Shown here piece by piece: positions 1 to 7,209 of a stretch of 64,000 bases of DNA. The notes beneath the pieces are model-generated. The model was not told where the DNA came from, did not search any database, and saw only the letters and a program-made list of their open reading frames with translations. The stretch's first letter is position 1, and every line of letters begins with the position of its first letter. This stretch comes from an uncultured Erythrobacter sp. Its GTDB lineage: Bacteria; Pseudomonadota; Alphaproteobacteria; Sphingomonadales; Sphingomonadaceae. The position numbers were made by a program, and so were the translations under genes. The stretch spans positions 1,488,001-1,552,000 of the forward strand of contig CANMZA010000001.1 of NCBI GenBank assembly GCA_947502305.1, given 5' to 3'.

Positions 1-79
1 AGGCCGCGCTAACCGAATACCCTTTATGCTTGGGTAACGCTTTTTATCTACTGCGCCCCCTAAGCAAGGGCGAAATGCG

Positions 80-481
80 ATGATCCAAGTCACTTATACA
101 AGCGTAGCAACCGGCAAGATCGGGTCTGCGGATGTCTTCAAAATTGTCGAAGCGTCTGCAAAGAACAATGCCGTAAACGGCTTATCCGGCTTCCTGATTT
201 TTACAGGCGGCAGGTTCTTCCAACTCTTAGAAGGGCCCGAGGCTGCGGTTGACGCGCTGCTTGCAAAATTGGCCAAGGATAGTCGCCATGCTTCGCTAGA
301 AGTGCTTACCCGCGCACCGGTAGAAGAGCGCCTGTTTACAAAATGGAAAATGAAACGACTGGCGCTTACTCGGCACCAGCCGTCCATCATTCACGACGTT
401 CCGGAGTTTCGCAGAGCGTCGCAATCAGTGAAGAACGCATTGGATGGGTTTCTAAACCCTGCCCTCTCACTAAGCGCCTAG
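80..481 (+). CDS. BLUF-domain blue-light sensor, single domain
   Basis: This 133-residue protein is almost entirely one BLUF (FAD-binding blue-light sensor) domain. The key flavin-pocket residues sit with the same spacing as in AppA: Tyr6 (AppA Tyr21), Asn30 (Asn45), Gln48 (Gln63), Trp89 (Trp104) and Met91 (Met106). The signature around residues 34-52 (GLSGFL, then FFQLLEG) is also present. In this family light rearranges the Tyr-Gln-flavin hydrogen bonds and the signal passes to a partner protein. No output domain is fused here; only about 35 residues follow the core, so it should act through a partner or an oligomer, like other short BLUF proteins. The next gene, aroQ, is 87 bp downstream and probably unrelated. 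The family call is confident; the output partner is unknown. Confidence 0.9.
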   Translation: MIQVTYTSVATGKIGSADVFKIVEASAKNNAVNGLSGFLIFTGGRFFQLLEGPEAAVDALLAKLAKDSRHASLEVLTRAPVEERLFTKWKMKRLALTRHQPSIIHDVPEFRRASQSVKNALDGFLNPALSLSA

Positions 482-568
482 CGAATGAACACCTGAAATT
501 TGCGTGAGCCGGTGATCGGCGCGCGGTGATCCCTTCACCGCACGCGCGCAAGCCGCTATCCCGCCCGC

Positions 569-1021
569 ATGAATGATATCACCGCACGCAATATATACGT
601 CCTCAACGGTCCCAATCTCAACTTACTCGGCCTGAGAGAGCCTGAGATTTATGGGCATGACACATTGGATGATATCGCCGGGATGCTCGAAGATCGCGCG
701 TTAGAGCTCGGTCTGACAATCGATATGCGGCAAACCAATCACGAAGGGATGCTGGTCGATTGGCTGCATGAGGCACAGGCAGAGGGCGCGCGCGCCGTCT
801 TGCTGAACGCGGCGGCCTACACTCATACCTCGATCGCGCTGCTGGATGCGATCAAGGCGATCAAGACGCCGGTGATCGAAGTGCATCTTTCCGATCCCAA
901 AACGCGCGAAGACTTCCGCCACATATCTTACGTTGGAATGGCGGCGGCGCTAACTGTCGAAGGGCACGGCGCCGACAGTTACCGGATAGCGCTGGAAGCC
1001 GTAGCGGCAGGCAAGGTGTAG
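569..1021 (+). CDS. aroQ: 3-dehydroquinate dehydratase, type II
   Basis: Type II dehydroquinase (150 aa, the usual length) converts 3-dehydroquinate to 3-dehydroshikimate in the shikimate pathway, in the cytosol. The N-terminal motif LNGPNLNLLG and the following R-EPEIYG segment, which carries the catalytic Tyr, are present. So are the substrate-binding NAAAYTHTS stretch and the EVHLSD segment with the catalytic His region. The ISYVG and VEGHGADSY motifs close the active site. It lies directly upstream of accB and accC, an arrangement common in proteobacteria, with a 151-bp gap. Start is the ATG at 569. Confident. Confidence 0.97.
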   Translation: MNDITARNIYVLNGPNLNLLGLREPEIYGHDTLDDIAGMLEDRALELGLTIDMRQTNHEGMLVDWLHEAQAEGARAVLLNAAAYTHTSIALLDAIKAIKTPVIEVHLSDPKTREDFRHISYVGMAAALTVEGHGADSYRIALEAVAAGKV

Positions 1022-1172
1022 TCAGCACCCCTGTGCGGCGGAAAAATTGTCGATACAAATTGCAGGTTTTGCACCGATTGCCACTTGCCAGCCGCAATTC
1101 GCGTGAATAGTCACAGCCTCAAGCGCCGGAACCGACATTATCTCTCTGGCGAAACCAAAATAAGGGGCATGC

Positions 1173-1667
1173 ATGGCTGACAAAAAGCCAAGTGCGGGAC
1201 ACAAGTCCGGCATGAATATCGACACCGCACTGGTTCGCGAGCTCGCGGAGCTTCTCGACGAAACGGGGCTTTCTGAAATTGAAGTCGAGGATGACGACCG
1301 CAAGATCCGCGTCGCGCGTAGCGGCGGGGTCGTCACCGCGCCTGTGGCCGCGCCGGTTAACACGCCTGCCGCCCCGGCTCCGGCTGCTCCCGCAGCGGCC
1401 CCCACCCCAGAAGCAGCGCCAGAGGCCGATCACGCCAATGCGTTCAAATCGCCCATGGTTGGCACCGTCTATCTCGCCGCAGAACCAGGCGCGGCCAATT
1501 TCATCAAGGTCGGCGACAGCGTTAGCGAAGGCGACACGTTGCTGATTGTTGAGGCGATGAAGGTTATGAACCCGATCACCTCCGACAAATCTGGCACGGT
1601 CACAGCGATCTTGGTTGAGAACGCTCAACCGGTTGAATTCGACCAACCGCTCGTCGTGATTGCGTAA
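1173..1667 (+). CDS. accB: Biotin carboxyl carrier protein of acetyl-CoA carboxylase
   Basis: BCCP (164 aa) carries the biotin that shuttles CO2 between biotin carboxylase and carboxyltransferase in the first step of fatty-acid synthesis. The N-terminal segment (about 14-50) is the BCCP-specific helical region. A flexible Ala/Pro-rich linker (about 55-85) follows, then the biotinyl domain (90-164) with the EAMKVMN motif; Lys130 is the biotin attachment site. accC begins 6 bp after the stop, so the two are surely co-transcribed. An in-frame ATG at 1212 aligns with the usual family N-terminus and is an alternative start. Confidence 0.97.
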   Translation: MADKKPSAGHKSGMNIDTALVRELAELLDETGLSEIEVEDDDRKIRVARSGGVVTAPVAAPVNTPAAPAPAAPAAAPTPEAAPEADHANAFKSPMVGTVYLAAEPGAANFIKVGDSVSEGDTLLIVEAMKVMNPITSDKSGTVTAILVENAQPVEFDQPLVVIA

Positions 1668-1673
1668 ACTGAG

Positions 1674-3047
1674 ATGCGCAAAGAAGGGGCCATTACCCGC
1701 ATCCTGATCGCCAATCGCGGTGAAATCGCGCTGCGCATTCACCGGGCGGCGCATGAAATGGGGATTGAGACGGTCGCGGTACATTCCACCGCCGATGCCG
1801 ATGCAATGCATGTGCGGCTGGCCGACCATGCCGTTTGCATCGGGCCGCCCGCTGCCACCGACAGCTATCTCAACGTCGCCAATATCATTTCCGCTGCGGA
1901 AATCGCCGAATGCGATGCGGTGCATCCCGGCTATGGCTTCCTGTCGGAAAACGCCAAATTTGCCGAGATTGTGGAGGCGCATGACCTCGCATGGATCGGA
2001 CCAAAGCCTGAACACATCCGCACGATGGGCGACAAGGTTGAGGCAAAACGTTCCGCTGGCGCTTTGGGTCTGCCCTTGGTTCCGGGTTCCGATGGAGCGG
2101 TTTCTGACCCAGAAGAAGGCAAGAAAATCGCCGCCGAAATCGGCTATCCGGTGATCATCAAAGCCGCCAGCGGCGGCGGCGGGCGCGGGATGAAGGTCTG
2201 CGAAAGCGAGGACCAGCTAGAGACCCTGATGAAACAGGCCGGGTCTGAAGCGAAAGCCGCCTTTGGCGATGCGACCGTTTACATTGAAAAGTATCTCGGC
2301 AACCCGCGCCACATCGAATTTCAGGTGTTTGGCGACGGTAAAGGCGCCGCGATCCATCTGGGTGAACGTGATTGCTCCTTGCAACGCCGCCACCAAAAAG
2401 TGCTGGAGGAGGCGCCCTCCCCCGTCATCAGCCATGATGAACGCATGCGAATGGGCGAGGTTTGTTCCAAAGCGATGCGCGACATGGCCTATCGCGGCGC
2501 AGGCACAATCGAATTCCTGTGGGAAAATGGCGAGTTCTATTTCATTGAAATGAACACCCGCCTGCAAGTCGAGCACCCCGTGACCGAAGCCATCACCGGC
2601 GTCGATCTGGTGCGCGAACAAATCCGCGTTGCGGCTGGTAAACCTTTGTCTGTCGCTCAGGAAGATCTGGAATTCAAAGGCCACGCCATCGAATGCCGGA
2701 TCAACGCAGAAGACCCGTTCAATTTCGCACCTTCGCCCGGCAAAGTGACCTATTACCACCCGGCTGGCGGGATGCATGTGCGGGTCGATTCCGGCCTCTA
2801 TGCGGGATATTCGATACCGCCCTATTACGACAGCATGATCGCGAAATTGATCGTCTATGGCCGCAACCGCGAAGGGTGCATTATGCGCCTGCGCCGCGCG
2901 CTCGAAGAGATGGTGGTCGAAGGCGTCAAAACCAACATTCCGCTGCATCAGGAATTGCTGCGTCAGGATGATATTTTGAACGGCGATTACACGATCAAAT
3001 GGCTCGAAGATTGGTTGGAAGAACGCGCGGCCGACAGCGAGGGTTGA
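1674..3047 (+). CDS. accC: Acetyl-CoA carboxylase, biotin carboxylase subunit
   Basis: Biotin carboxylase (457 aa) carries out ATP-dependent carboxylation of biotin on BCCP. The N-terminal ILIANRGEIALRI motif and HPGYGFLSEN mark the preATP-grasp domain (about 1-115). The glycine-rich ATP loop (AASGGGGRGM) falls near residues 163-173. The ATP-grasp catalytic segment FIEMNTRLQVEHPVTE is near 290-307. The C-terminal biotin carboxylase domain, with the ECRINAEDP motif, ends in an acidic tail. The length matches the approximately 450-aa family norm. It follows accB at 6 bp. The first residues (MRKEGA) are slightly longer than typical, so the exact start is less certain than the identity. Confidence 0.97.
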   Translation: MRKEGAITRILIANRGEIALRIHRAAHEMGIETVAVHSTADADAMHVRLADHAVCIGPPAATDSYLNVANIISAAEIAECDAVHPGYGFLSENAKFAEIVEAHDLAWIGPKPEHIRTMGDKVEAKRSAGALGLPLVPGSDGAVSDPEEGKKIAAEIGYPVIIKAASGGGGRGMKVCESEDQLETLMKQAGSEAKAAFGDATVYIEKYLGNPRHIEFQVFGDGKGAAIHLGERDCSLQRRHQKVLEEAPSPVISHDERMRMGEVCSKAMRDMAYRGAGTIEFLWENGEFYFIEMNTRLQVEHPVTEAITGVDLVREQIRVAAGKPLSVAQEDLEFKGHAIECRINAEDPFNFAPSPGKVTYYHPAGGMHVRVDSGLYAGYSIPPYYDSMIAKLIVYGRNREGCIMRLRRALEEMVVEGVKTNIPLHQELLRQDDILNGDYTIKWLEDWLEERAADSEG

Positions 3048-3075
3048 GAGCAAAGGCTGGCTGAGACGGCTTCGT

Positions 3076-4296
3076 CTAAGATGCCAATTGCGCCTGCTGC
3101 ACCCAATCGTGATCGGCTTCATTCACATTGACGACCGAAGCCAGCGGGCATGTCAGTGTGTAGATGAACGTCGAATCTTCGACATCAATGCGCGCCTTCC
3201 CATCCAGCGATTGCGGCACCAACCGGGTGAGCAAGACGTCTCGAAACCCCGTCAGCGGATCGGGCGTTATGGCAATCGTTTCGCCGGTTTCGCTCTCCAA
3301 TGCGCCTGACGCATCATCATGCGTCTTGAGGATCTCGCGCCATTCAAAGGTGAATTGATCGGCGCAGCCGCCGCTTTCTGGCACAATTTCCCCCGGTTGC
3401 GGCTCACTCGCTGGCGTCACGAACCACCGCACTTCGATCCGGGCATTCGCCTGATCCCACCGGTTCATCTCGACGAAGCGCGTTGCCAATTCCCACGCCG
3501 CCAGACTGATCTGCTGCGCCCCTTGCGCGCCCGTTTCGATCATCGGCCCAGACATCGACAATTTGGCGGCTGGCTCTGCAAACATGGGCTCCACTTGGCG
3601 GCGGATTACTCGTTCCATGCTCGCCCATGCGCTGTCATCTTGTTCCATCACCGTTGATGTTGCGATAGCCAGCGAATTGATCCGGCCCCGCAAATCGCGC
3701 AAAAATGCCTCGGGACGCTCGCTCAATTCAGAACCCGGCCTGGTCAAGGCAGAAACCGTCTGGATCAGATTGCGGCTGCGCTGCACCGCATCGCGTGCGG
3801 TCAGAGAGAGACGGGTATTGGCCTCTTTCAATTCCTGCGTCCGGTTGTTGACGCGGTCTTCTAACTCATCACGCGCCAAAGCGAGATCGACGAGCGTCAC
3901 TTCTAACTGCGCGATCACCTCTTCGTGTTTACCCGGCGTTGGGATGCGGATCAAAGTCGGGATCAACCGGAACAATGCCGCCGCCGTGGCCAAGGAAATC
4001 AGCCCCGTCGCCAGCTTAACCGTGCCCATCAACGGATAGATCGCGTACCATAATGTCACAATCGACATCGCATGGGTCACGCCGCAAAGCAGGATGAACG
4101 CAGCGAATAATGTCACCAGACCCCGGTGATTTAGGTCGGGCCTGCGCCGCAAAACCAACATGATCGCCAACGGGATCGCCATATAAGCGGCAAAGATCAT
4201 CAAATCTGACCCCGACCAAAGCAGCACCAACCAAGGTTCCCAAAGCAAGCACATGCCGTGCGGCATATATTGCTCATAATCTAGCAAGGCGTTCAT
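3076..4296 (-). CDS. Ethylene-receptor-type membrane sensor with degenerate HWE/HisKA_2-like kinase
   Basis: The N-terminal three membrane segments (about 22-118) match the plant ethylene-binding domain. Asp31, Tyr38, Ile41, Pro42, Ile68, Cys71 and His75 fall at exactly the spacing of ETR1 Asp25, Tyr32, Ile35, Pro36, Ile62, Cys65 and His69; Cys/His are the copper ligands in ETR1. A coiled coil (about 125-165) follows, then a domain aligning with HWE/HisKA_2 histidine kinases. In the H-box (DAVQRSRN) Gln172 replaces the phospho-acceptor His. In the N-box (AWELATRF) Trp268 and Arg273 replace the usual His and Asn. It therefore looks like a receptor with a pseudokinase output and no receiver domain. 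ATG 4296 has the SD GGAAAGG; a TTG at 4326 would add 10 residues. It converges with accC. Ligand and signalling route are inferred only. Confidence 0.8.
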   Translation of the reverse strand: MNALLDYEQYMPHGMCLLWEPWLVLLWSGSDLMIFAAYMAIPLAIMLVLRRRPDLNHRGLVTLFAAFILLCGVTHAMSIVTLWYAIYPLMGTVKLATGLISLATAAALFRLIPTLIRIPTPGKHEEVIAQLEVTLVDLALARDELEDRVNNRTQELKEANTRLSLTARDAVQRSRNLIQTVSALTRPGSELSERPEAFLRDLRGRINSLAIATSTVMEQDDSAWASMERVIRRQVEPMFAEPAAKLSMSGPMIETGAQGAQQISLAAWELATRFVEMNRWDQANARIEVRWFVTPASEPQPGEIVPESGGCADQFTFEWREILKTHDDASGALESETGETIAITPDPLTGFRDVLLTRLVPQSLDGKARIDVEDSTFIYTLTCPLASVVNVNEADHDWVQQAQLAS

Positions 4297-4573
4297 CGAC
4301 GGACCTTTCCGAGGCGAGGCCAGCAAATGCTACAAGCACTTACGATGGCGGACCCTCGGACAATCCCCTACTCCGGCGCGTCACTTAGGGCGCTTCGTAT
4401 GACTGCGTAGTCTGCAACCGATATGGTGTGACCATCCGGTAAGTCGCACAACGCAAAGGCTCCTGAACGGGAACCCTAACGCGCCGCGACAGTTTGGATC
4501 GTAACGTGTATGAGACGGCATTCGCCTGCCCAGTCGGCCCCGAGGGATCGGGGGCTTTCAGCAGGGACGAAGA
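4297..4573. other. Intergenic leader between divergent receptor gene and ndh
   Basis: 277 bp without a supported gene, between the receptor start (minus) and the NDH-2 start (plus). It holds the promoters of both. A GC-rich hairpin (GCCCC / GGGGGC arms, about 4538-4557) lies just before the ndh SD (AGGGAC). No known riboswitch consensus could be matched. Confidence 0.4.
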
Positions 4574-5926
4574 ATGAAGCACGAAGAGATTTCCGCGCCC
4601 AGCGCGCGCCAATCGCGTCCGCGCAAGACGCAGATTGTTGTGGTTGGCGGCGGGGCCGGCGGGCTTGAGCTCGTGCGCAAACTCGGCGCGAAATATGGCC
4701 GCAAACGCCACGATATTATTCTGGTTGACCAAAATCTTAGCCACATTTGGAAACCACTTTTGCACGAGGTCGCCGCCGGGTCGCTCGACGCCAATTTGGA
4801 TGAAGTTGGTTACCGGGGGCACTGCGCAAAGTGGGGTTATCGGTTTTTCCAAGGCAGTTTGGAAAGCATCGACCGCGAAGCAAAGTCGATTCGCCTTGCG
4901 CCAGTGATGGATGATCACGGCGAAGAAGTGATTGGCGGGCACACGATCCGTTATGACATTTTGGTCCTGGCGGTGGGGTCAATTTCGAATGATTTCGGCG
5001 TGCCCGGCGTCGCCGAACATTGCCTGTATCTCGACAGCCGCGAACAGGCCGACCGGTTCCGCACAAAATTGCTCAATCATTGTCTTCGCGTCAGCCGCGC
5101 GATGATCGGGAACCCCGATGCAGATGAGCGGGTCAAGGTTGCCATTGTCGGCGCGGGCGCCACCGGGGTTGAGCTTGCCGCAGAGCTTTACAATGCCGCA
5201 GGGGCGCTGAAATTCTATGGCCTCGAAGTGTTTGATGAAACGCGGATGGTTGTGACAATTTTGGAGGCTGGGCCGCGCATTCTGCCCGCATTGCCAGAAG
5301 ATTTGTCGCAGGCCGCCCGCAGAGAATTGACGAATCTCGGCGTCGAAGTGCGCGAAGAGACGCAGGTCATTCGGGCGGAAAAGGGCGCTTTGGTGACGCA
5401 GTCCGGCGATAGGCTGGATGCTGATTTGATGGTCTGGGCCGCCGGGGTCAAAGGCGCAGAATTTCTCAGCACGCTGGGCCTGCAAACCAATCCGCGAAAT
5501 CAAATCCTTGTCACAGAGACGCTGCAAACCGTCAGTGATGAGAATATTTTCGCGATCGGCGATTGCGCATCCTACACCCCGCCCGGCAGCGATATCGCCA
5601 TTCCCCCGCGCGCGCAGGCGGCGCATCAGATGGCCGCAACCGTGCTCACCAATATTCACCGCAAGCAGAAAAAGAAGAAGCTCAAAGCGTTTGATTACGA
5701 GGACAAAGGCTCGCTGATTTCGCTCAGCCGTTTCTCAACCGTCGGCAGCCTGATGGGCAATCTGGTCGGCGGCGCTTTGGCGGTAGAAGGACGGATGGCG
5801 CGGTTGATCTACACGACGCTGTACCGCCTGCATTTGCTGGGCATTCACGGCTGGATCCGGGGGACCGGATTGATGATCATTGGCCGGGTAAACCGCGTGG
5901 TGAGGCCGAAACTGAAACTGCACTGA
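4574..5926 (+). CDS. ndh: Type II NADH dehydrogenase (NDH-2)
   Basis: Single-subunit, non-proton-pumping NADH:quinone oxidoreductase of the inner-membrane surface (450 aa). The first dinucleotide fold, GGGAGGLELV near residue 25, binds FAD. The second, IVGAGATGVELA near 190, binds NADH. The AIGDCA motif near 325 contacts FAD, and the nearby PPRAQAAHQMA stretch lines the quinone site in this family. A C-terminal amphipathic/hydrophobic anchor (about 390-440) is present. The N-terminal 17 residues are extra and polar. ATG 4574 has the SD AGGGAC. It is divergent from the ethylene-type receptor and convergent with the GFA gene. NDH-2 is the best fit; a general pyridine nucleotide-disulphide oxidoreductase is unlikely given the anchor. 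Confidence 0.92.
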   Translation: MKHEEISAPSARQSRPRKTQIVVVGGGAGGLELVRKLGAKYGRKRHDIILVDQNLSHIWKPLLHEVAAGSLDANLDEVGYRGHCAKWGYRFFQGSLESIDREAKSIRLAPVMDDHGEEVIGGHTIRYDILVLAVGSISNDFGVPGVAEHCLYLDSREQADRFRTKLLNHCLRVSRAMIGNPDADERVKVAIVGAGATGVELAAELYNAAGALKFYGLEVFDETRMVVTILEAGPRILPALPEDLSQAARRELTNLGVEVREETQVIRAEKGALVTQSGDRLDADLMVWAAGVKGAEFLSTLGLQTNPRNQILVTETLQTVSDENIFAIGDCASYTPPGSDIAIPPRAQAAHQMAATVLTNIHRKQKKKKLKAFDYEDKGSLISLSRFSTVGSLMGNLVGGALAVEGRMARLIYTTLYRLHLLGIHGWIRGTGLMIIGRVNRVVRPKLKLH

Positions 5927-5936
5927 AGATATAGTG

Positions 5937-5963
5937 CGGCGGTGTTGAAAGAGCCGCCGAAAA
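5937..5963. terminator. Possible bidirectional terminator hairpin
   Basis: CGGCGG (5937-5942) pairs with CCGCCG (5954-5959) and is followed by AAAA. It lies in the 50-bp gap between the convergent ndh and GFA-family genes. Stem and context support a terminator, but there is no long U-tract. Confidence 0.4.
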
Positions 5964-5976
5964 CGCGGCGCAGCGA

Positions 5977-6423
5977 TCAGTCGAAAGTAAACCCCGCTGC
6001 CTCAGCCTCAGCAATGATTTGCGCGCCGGTTTTCATCGGGCTTGCCTGCGCCAGATCATACCAATCGGGTTTTTCATCGACGAAAATCTGCTGTTTGATC
6101 GACATTCCCTCAGGCACATCGAACAATCCGGCAAGAAATGTGCAATTGCCGGTTGGTTTGAACCGGTACCAAAGATTGCTGCCGCATTTGCTGCAAAAGG
6201 CGCGCTCTGCCCATTCGCTCGATTGATAGGTGGTGATCTGTCCCTCGCCCGTGACGGAAAACTCCTCCGCCTCCAGCCCGGCATACATCGCCCCGCCCCA
6301 CCGTGCGCACATCGAACAATGGCAAACGTCAATTTCCTTATGCGTGCCATTTAGGGTGATCGAAACGCCGCCGCACAGGCAGCGGCCGGTCAAAGGTCCA
6401 TCCAATCGCTCTGCGTCGCTCAC
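5977..6423 (-). CDS. GFA (CENP-V/glutathione-dependent formaldehyde-activating) family Zn protein
   Basis: A small Zn-binding protein of the GFA/Mss4-like fold. The ligand cysteines appear in the standard order: GRCLCGGV, CHCSMCARWGG and FCSKCGSNLWYR. Members are named after a glutathione-formaldehyde adduct enzyme, but most are of unknown substrate; no specific reaction is assigned here. The chosen GTG start at 6423 is preceded by a strong SD (GGGGAGAGG) and gives the short family-typical N-terminus (148 aa). An in-frame ATG at 6471 adds 16 residues and would overlap the upstream Lrp-family gene by 23 bp. Either way it is probably co-transcribed with that gene. Confidence 0.85.
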   Translation of the reverse strand: MSDAERLDGPLTGRCLCGGVSITLNGTHKEIDVCHCSMCARWGGAMYAGLEAEEFSVTGEGQITTYQSSEWAERAFCSKCGSNLWYRFKPTGNCTFLAGLFDVPEGMSIKQQIFVDEKPDWYDLAQASPMKTGAQIIAEAEAAGFTFD

Positions 6424-6448
6424 CGCGCCTCTCCCCGAAATGTCTTCG

Positions 6449-6910
6449 TTAAAGCGGGACGCCCGGCTCATGCTTGGCCGTGCGAATAGTCAGAGACGTT
6501 TTCACACTGGCAACATTGGGTGCCGGTGTCAGTTTACTGGTTAGGAATTCTTGAAAACTTTGAAGGTCTTGGCTGACGATCTTGAGAATGAAGTCAATCT
6601 CACCATTCAGCATATGACATTCGCGCACTTCGGCCAGATCGGCCATGTGGTCTTCAAATTCGCGCAATTCATTTTCGGCCTGGCTCTTCAAACTGACCAT
6701 CGCAAAAACGGTGATTGCAAAGCCCAATTTCGAAGGGTCCAAATCGGCATGATAGCCGCGAATAACGCCGTCTTCTTCCAATCCCCGCACACGCCGCAAA
6801 CAAGGCGGCGCGGTTAGGCCGACGCGCTGCGCCAGTTCAACATTGGTGACGCGCCCTTCGGCCTGAAGTTCGCTGAGCAGGCGCTTATCGATCTCGTCAA
6901 GATTCGCCAT
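6449..6910 (-). CDS. Lrp/AsnC family transcriptional regulator
   Basis: This 153-aa protein has the Lrp layout. An N-terminal winged HTH (about 4-60: LDEIDKRLLSELQAEGR, then VELAQRVGLTAPPCLRRVRGLE) precedes a C-terminal RAM ligand-binding domain (about 65-145). The latter carries the CHMLNGEIDFILKI segment that typically binds amino acids. Such proteins form octamers and regulate amino-acid metabolism genes, often including themselves. It is the first gene of a minus-strand pair with the GFA protein. The 299-bp region upstream, shared with the divergent histidine kinase gene, is the probable operator region. The target is not evident from the context. Confidence 0.93.
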   Translation of the reverse strand: MANLDEIDKRLLSELQAEGRVTNVELAQRVGLTAPPCLRRVRGLEEDGVIRGYHADLDPSKLGFAITVFAMVSLKSQAENELREFEDHMADLAEVRECHMLNGEIDFILKIVSQDLQSFQEFLTSKLTPAPNVASVKTSLTIRTAKHEPGVPL

Positions 6911-7209
6911 GTCGCGTTGGTTTCCCTCAATGTGGTTATGCGCGTCAAAATTACGCAGACGCAGCAGATTGACTTACGCGCTAACAATAGTGTGCAACAA
7001 GACGCACTACTTTGCGCGGTTTCGGCTAATTTAATTATGTGTGACAGCAATTGTCCCGCTTTGCAACGCAGAGCGCAAGCGCGCTGTGACAATTCGCCTG
7101 TGGTGCTAGGGGGGGTTAAGTAGCGCTGTGCTTGACGCCCGCTTCGCCTGTCATGGGCGGGATCGGTCACAAGGCGGCGGATTGAGTTGCCTCCCGGTAG
7201 GAGCCGTGA
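6911..7209. other. Divergent promoter region, Lrp-type regulator / histidine kinase
   Basis: 299 bp without a supported gene. It is locally more AT-rich (about 6985-7045) than its surroundings, as expected for a promoter or Lrp-binding region. The kinase SD (AGGAG) is at its right end. No clear palindromic operator was recognised. Confidence 0.4.

Noticed and set aside
1119..2015. 298-codon minus-strand frame
   Set aside because: It is antisense to accB and accC, which are unambiguous, and its product has no recognised motif.
3064..3077. Small hairpin AGACG / CGTCT between accC and the ethylene-type receptor
   Set aside because: The stem is only five base pairs, overlaps the receptor stop codon and has no U-tract, so it is not called a terminator.
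4297..4573. Possible riboswitch upstream of ndh
   Set aside because: A hairpin is present, but no conserved core of known riboswitch classes (TPP, SAM, cobalamin, glycine, ZTP) could be matched by eye.
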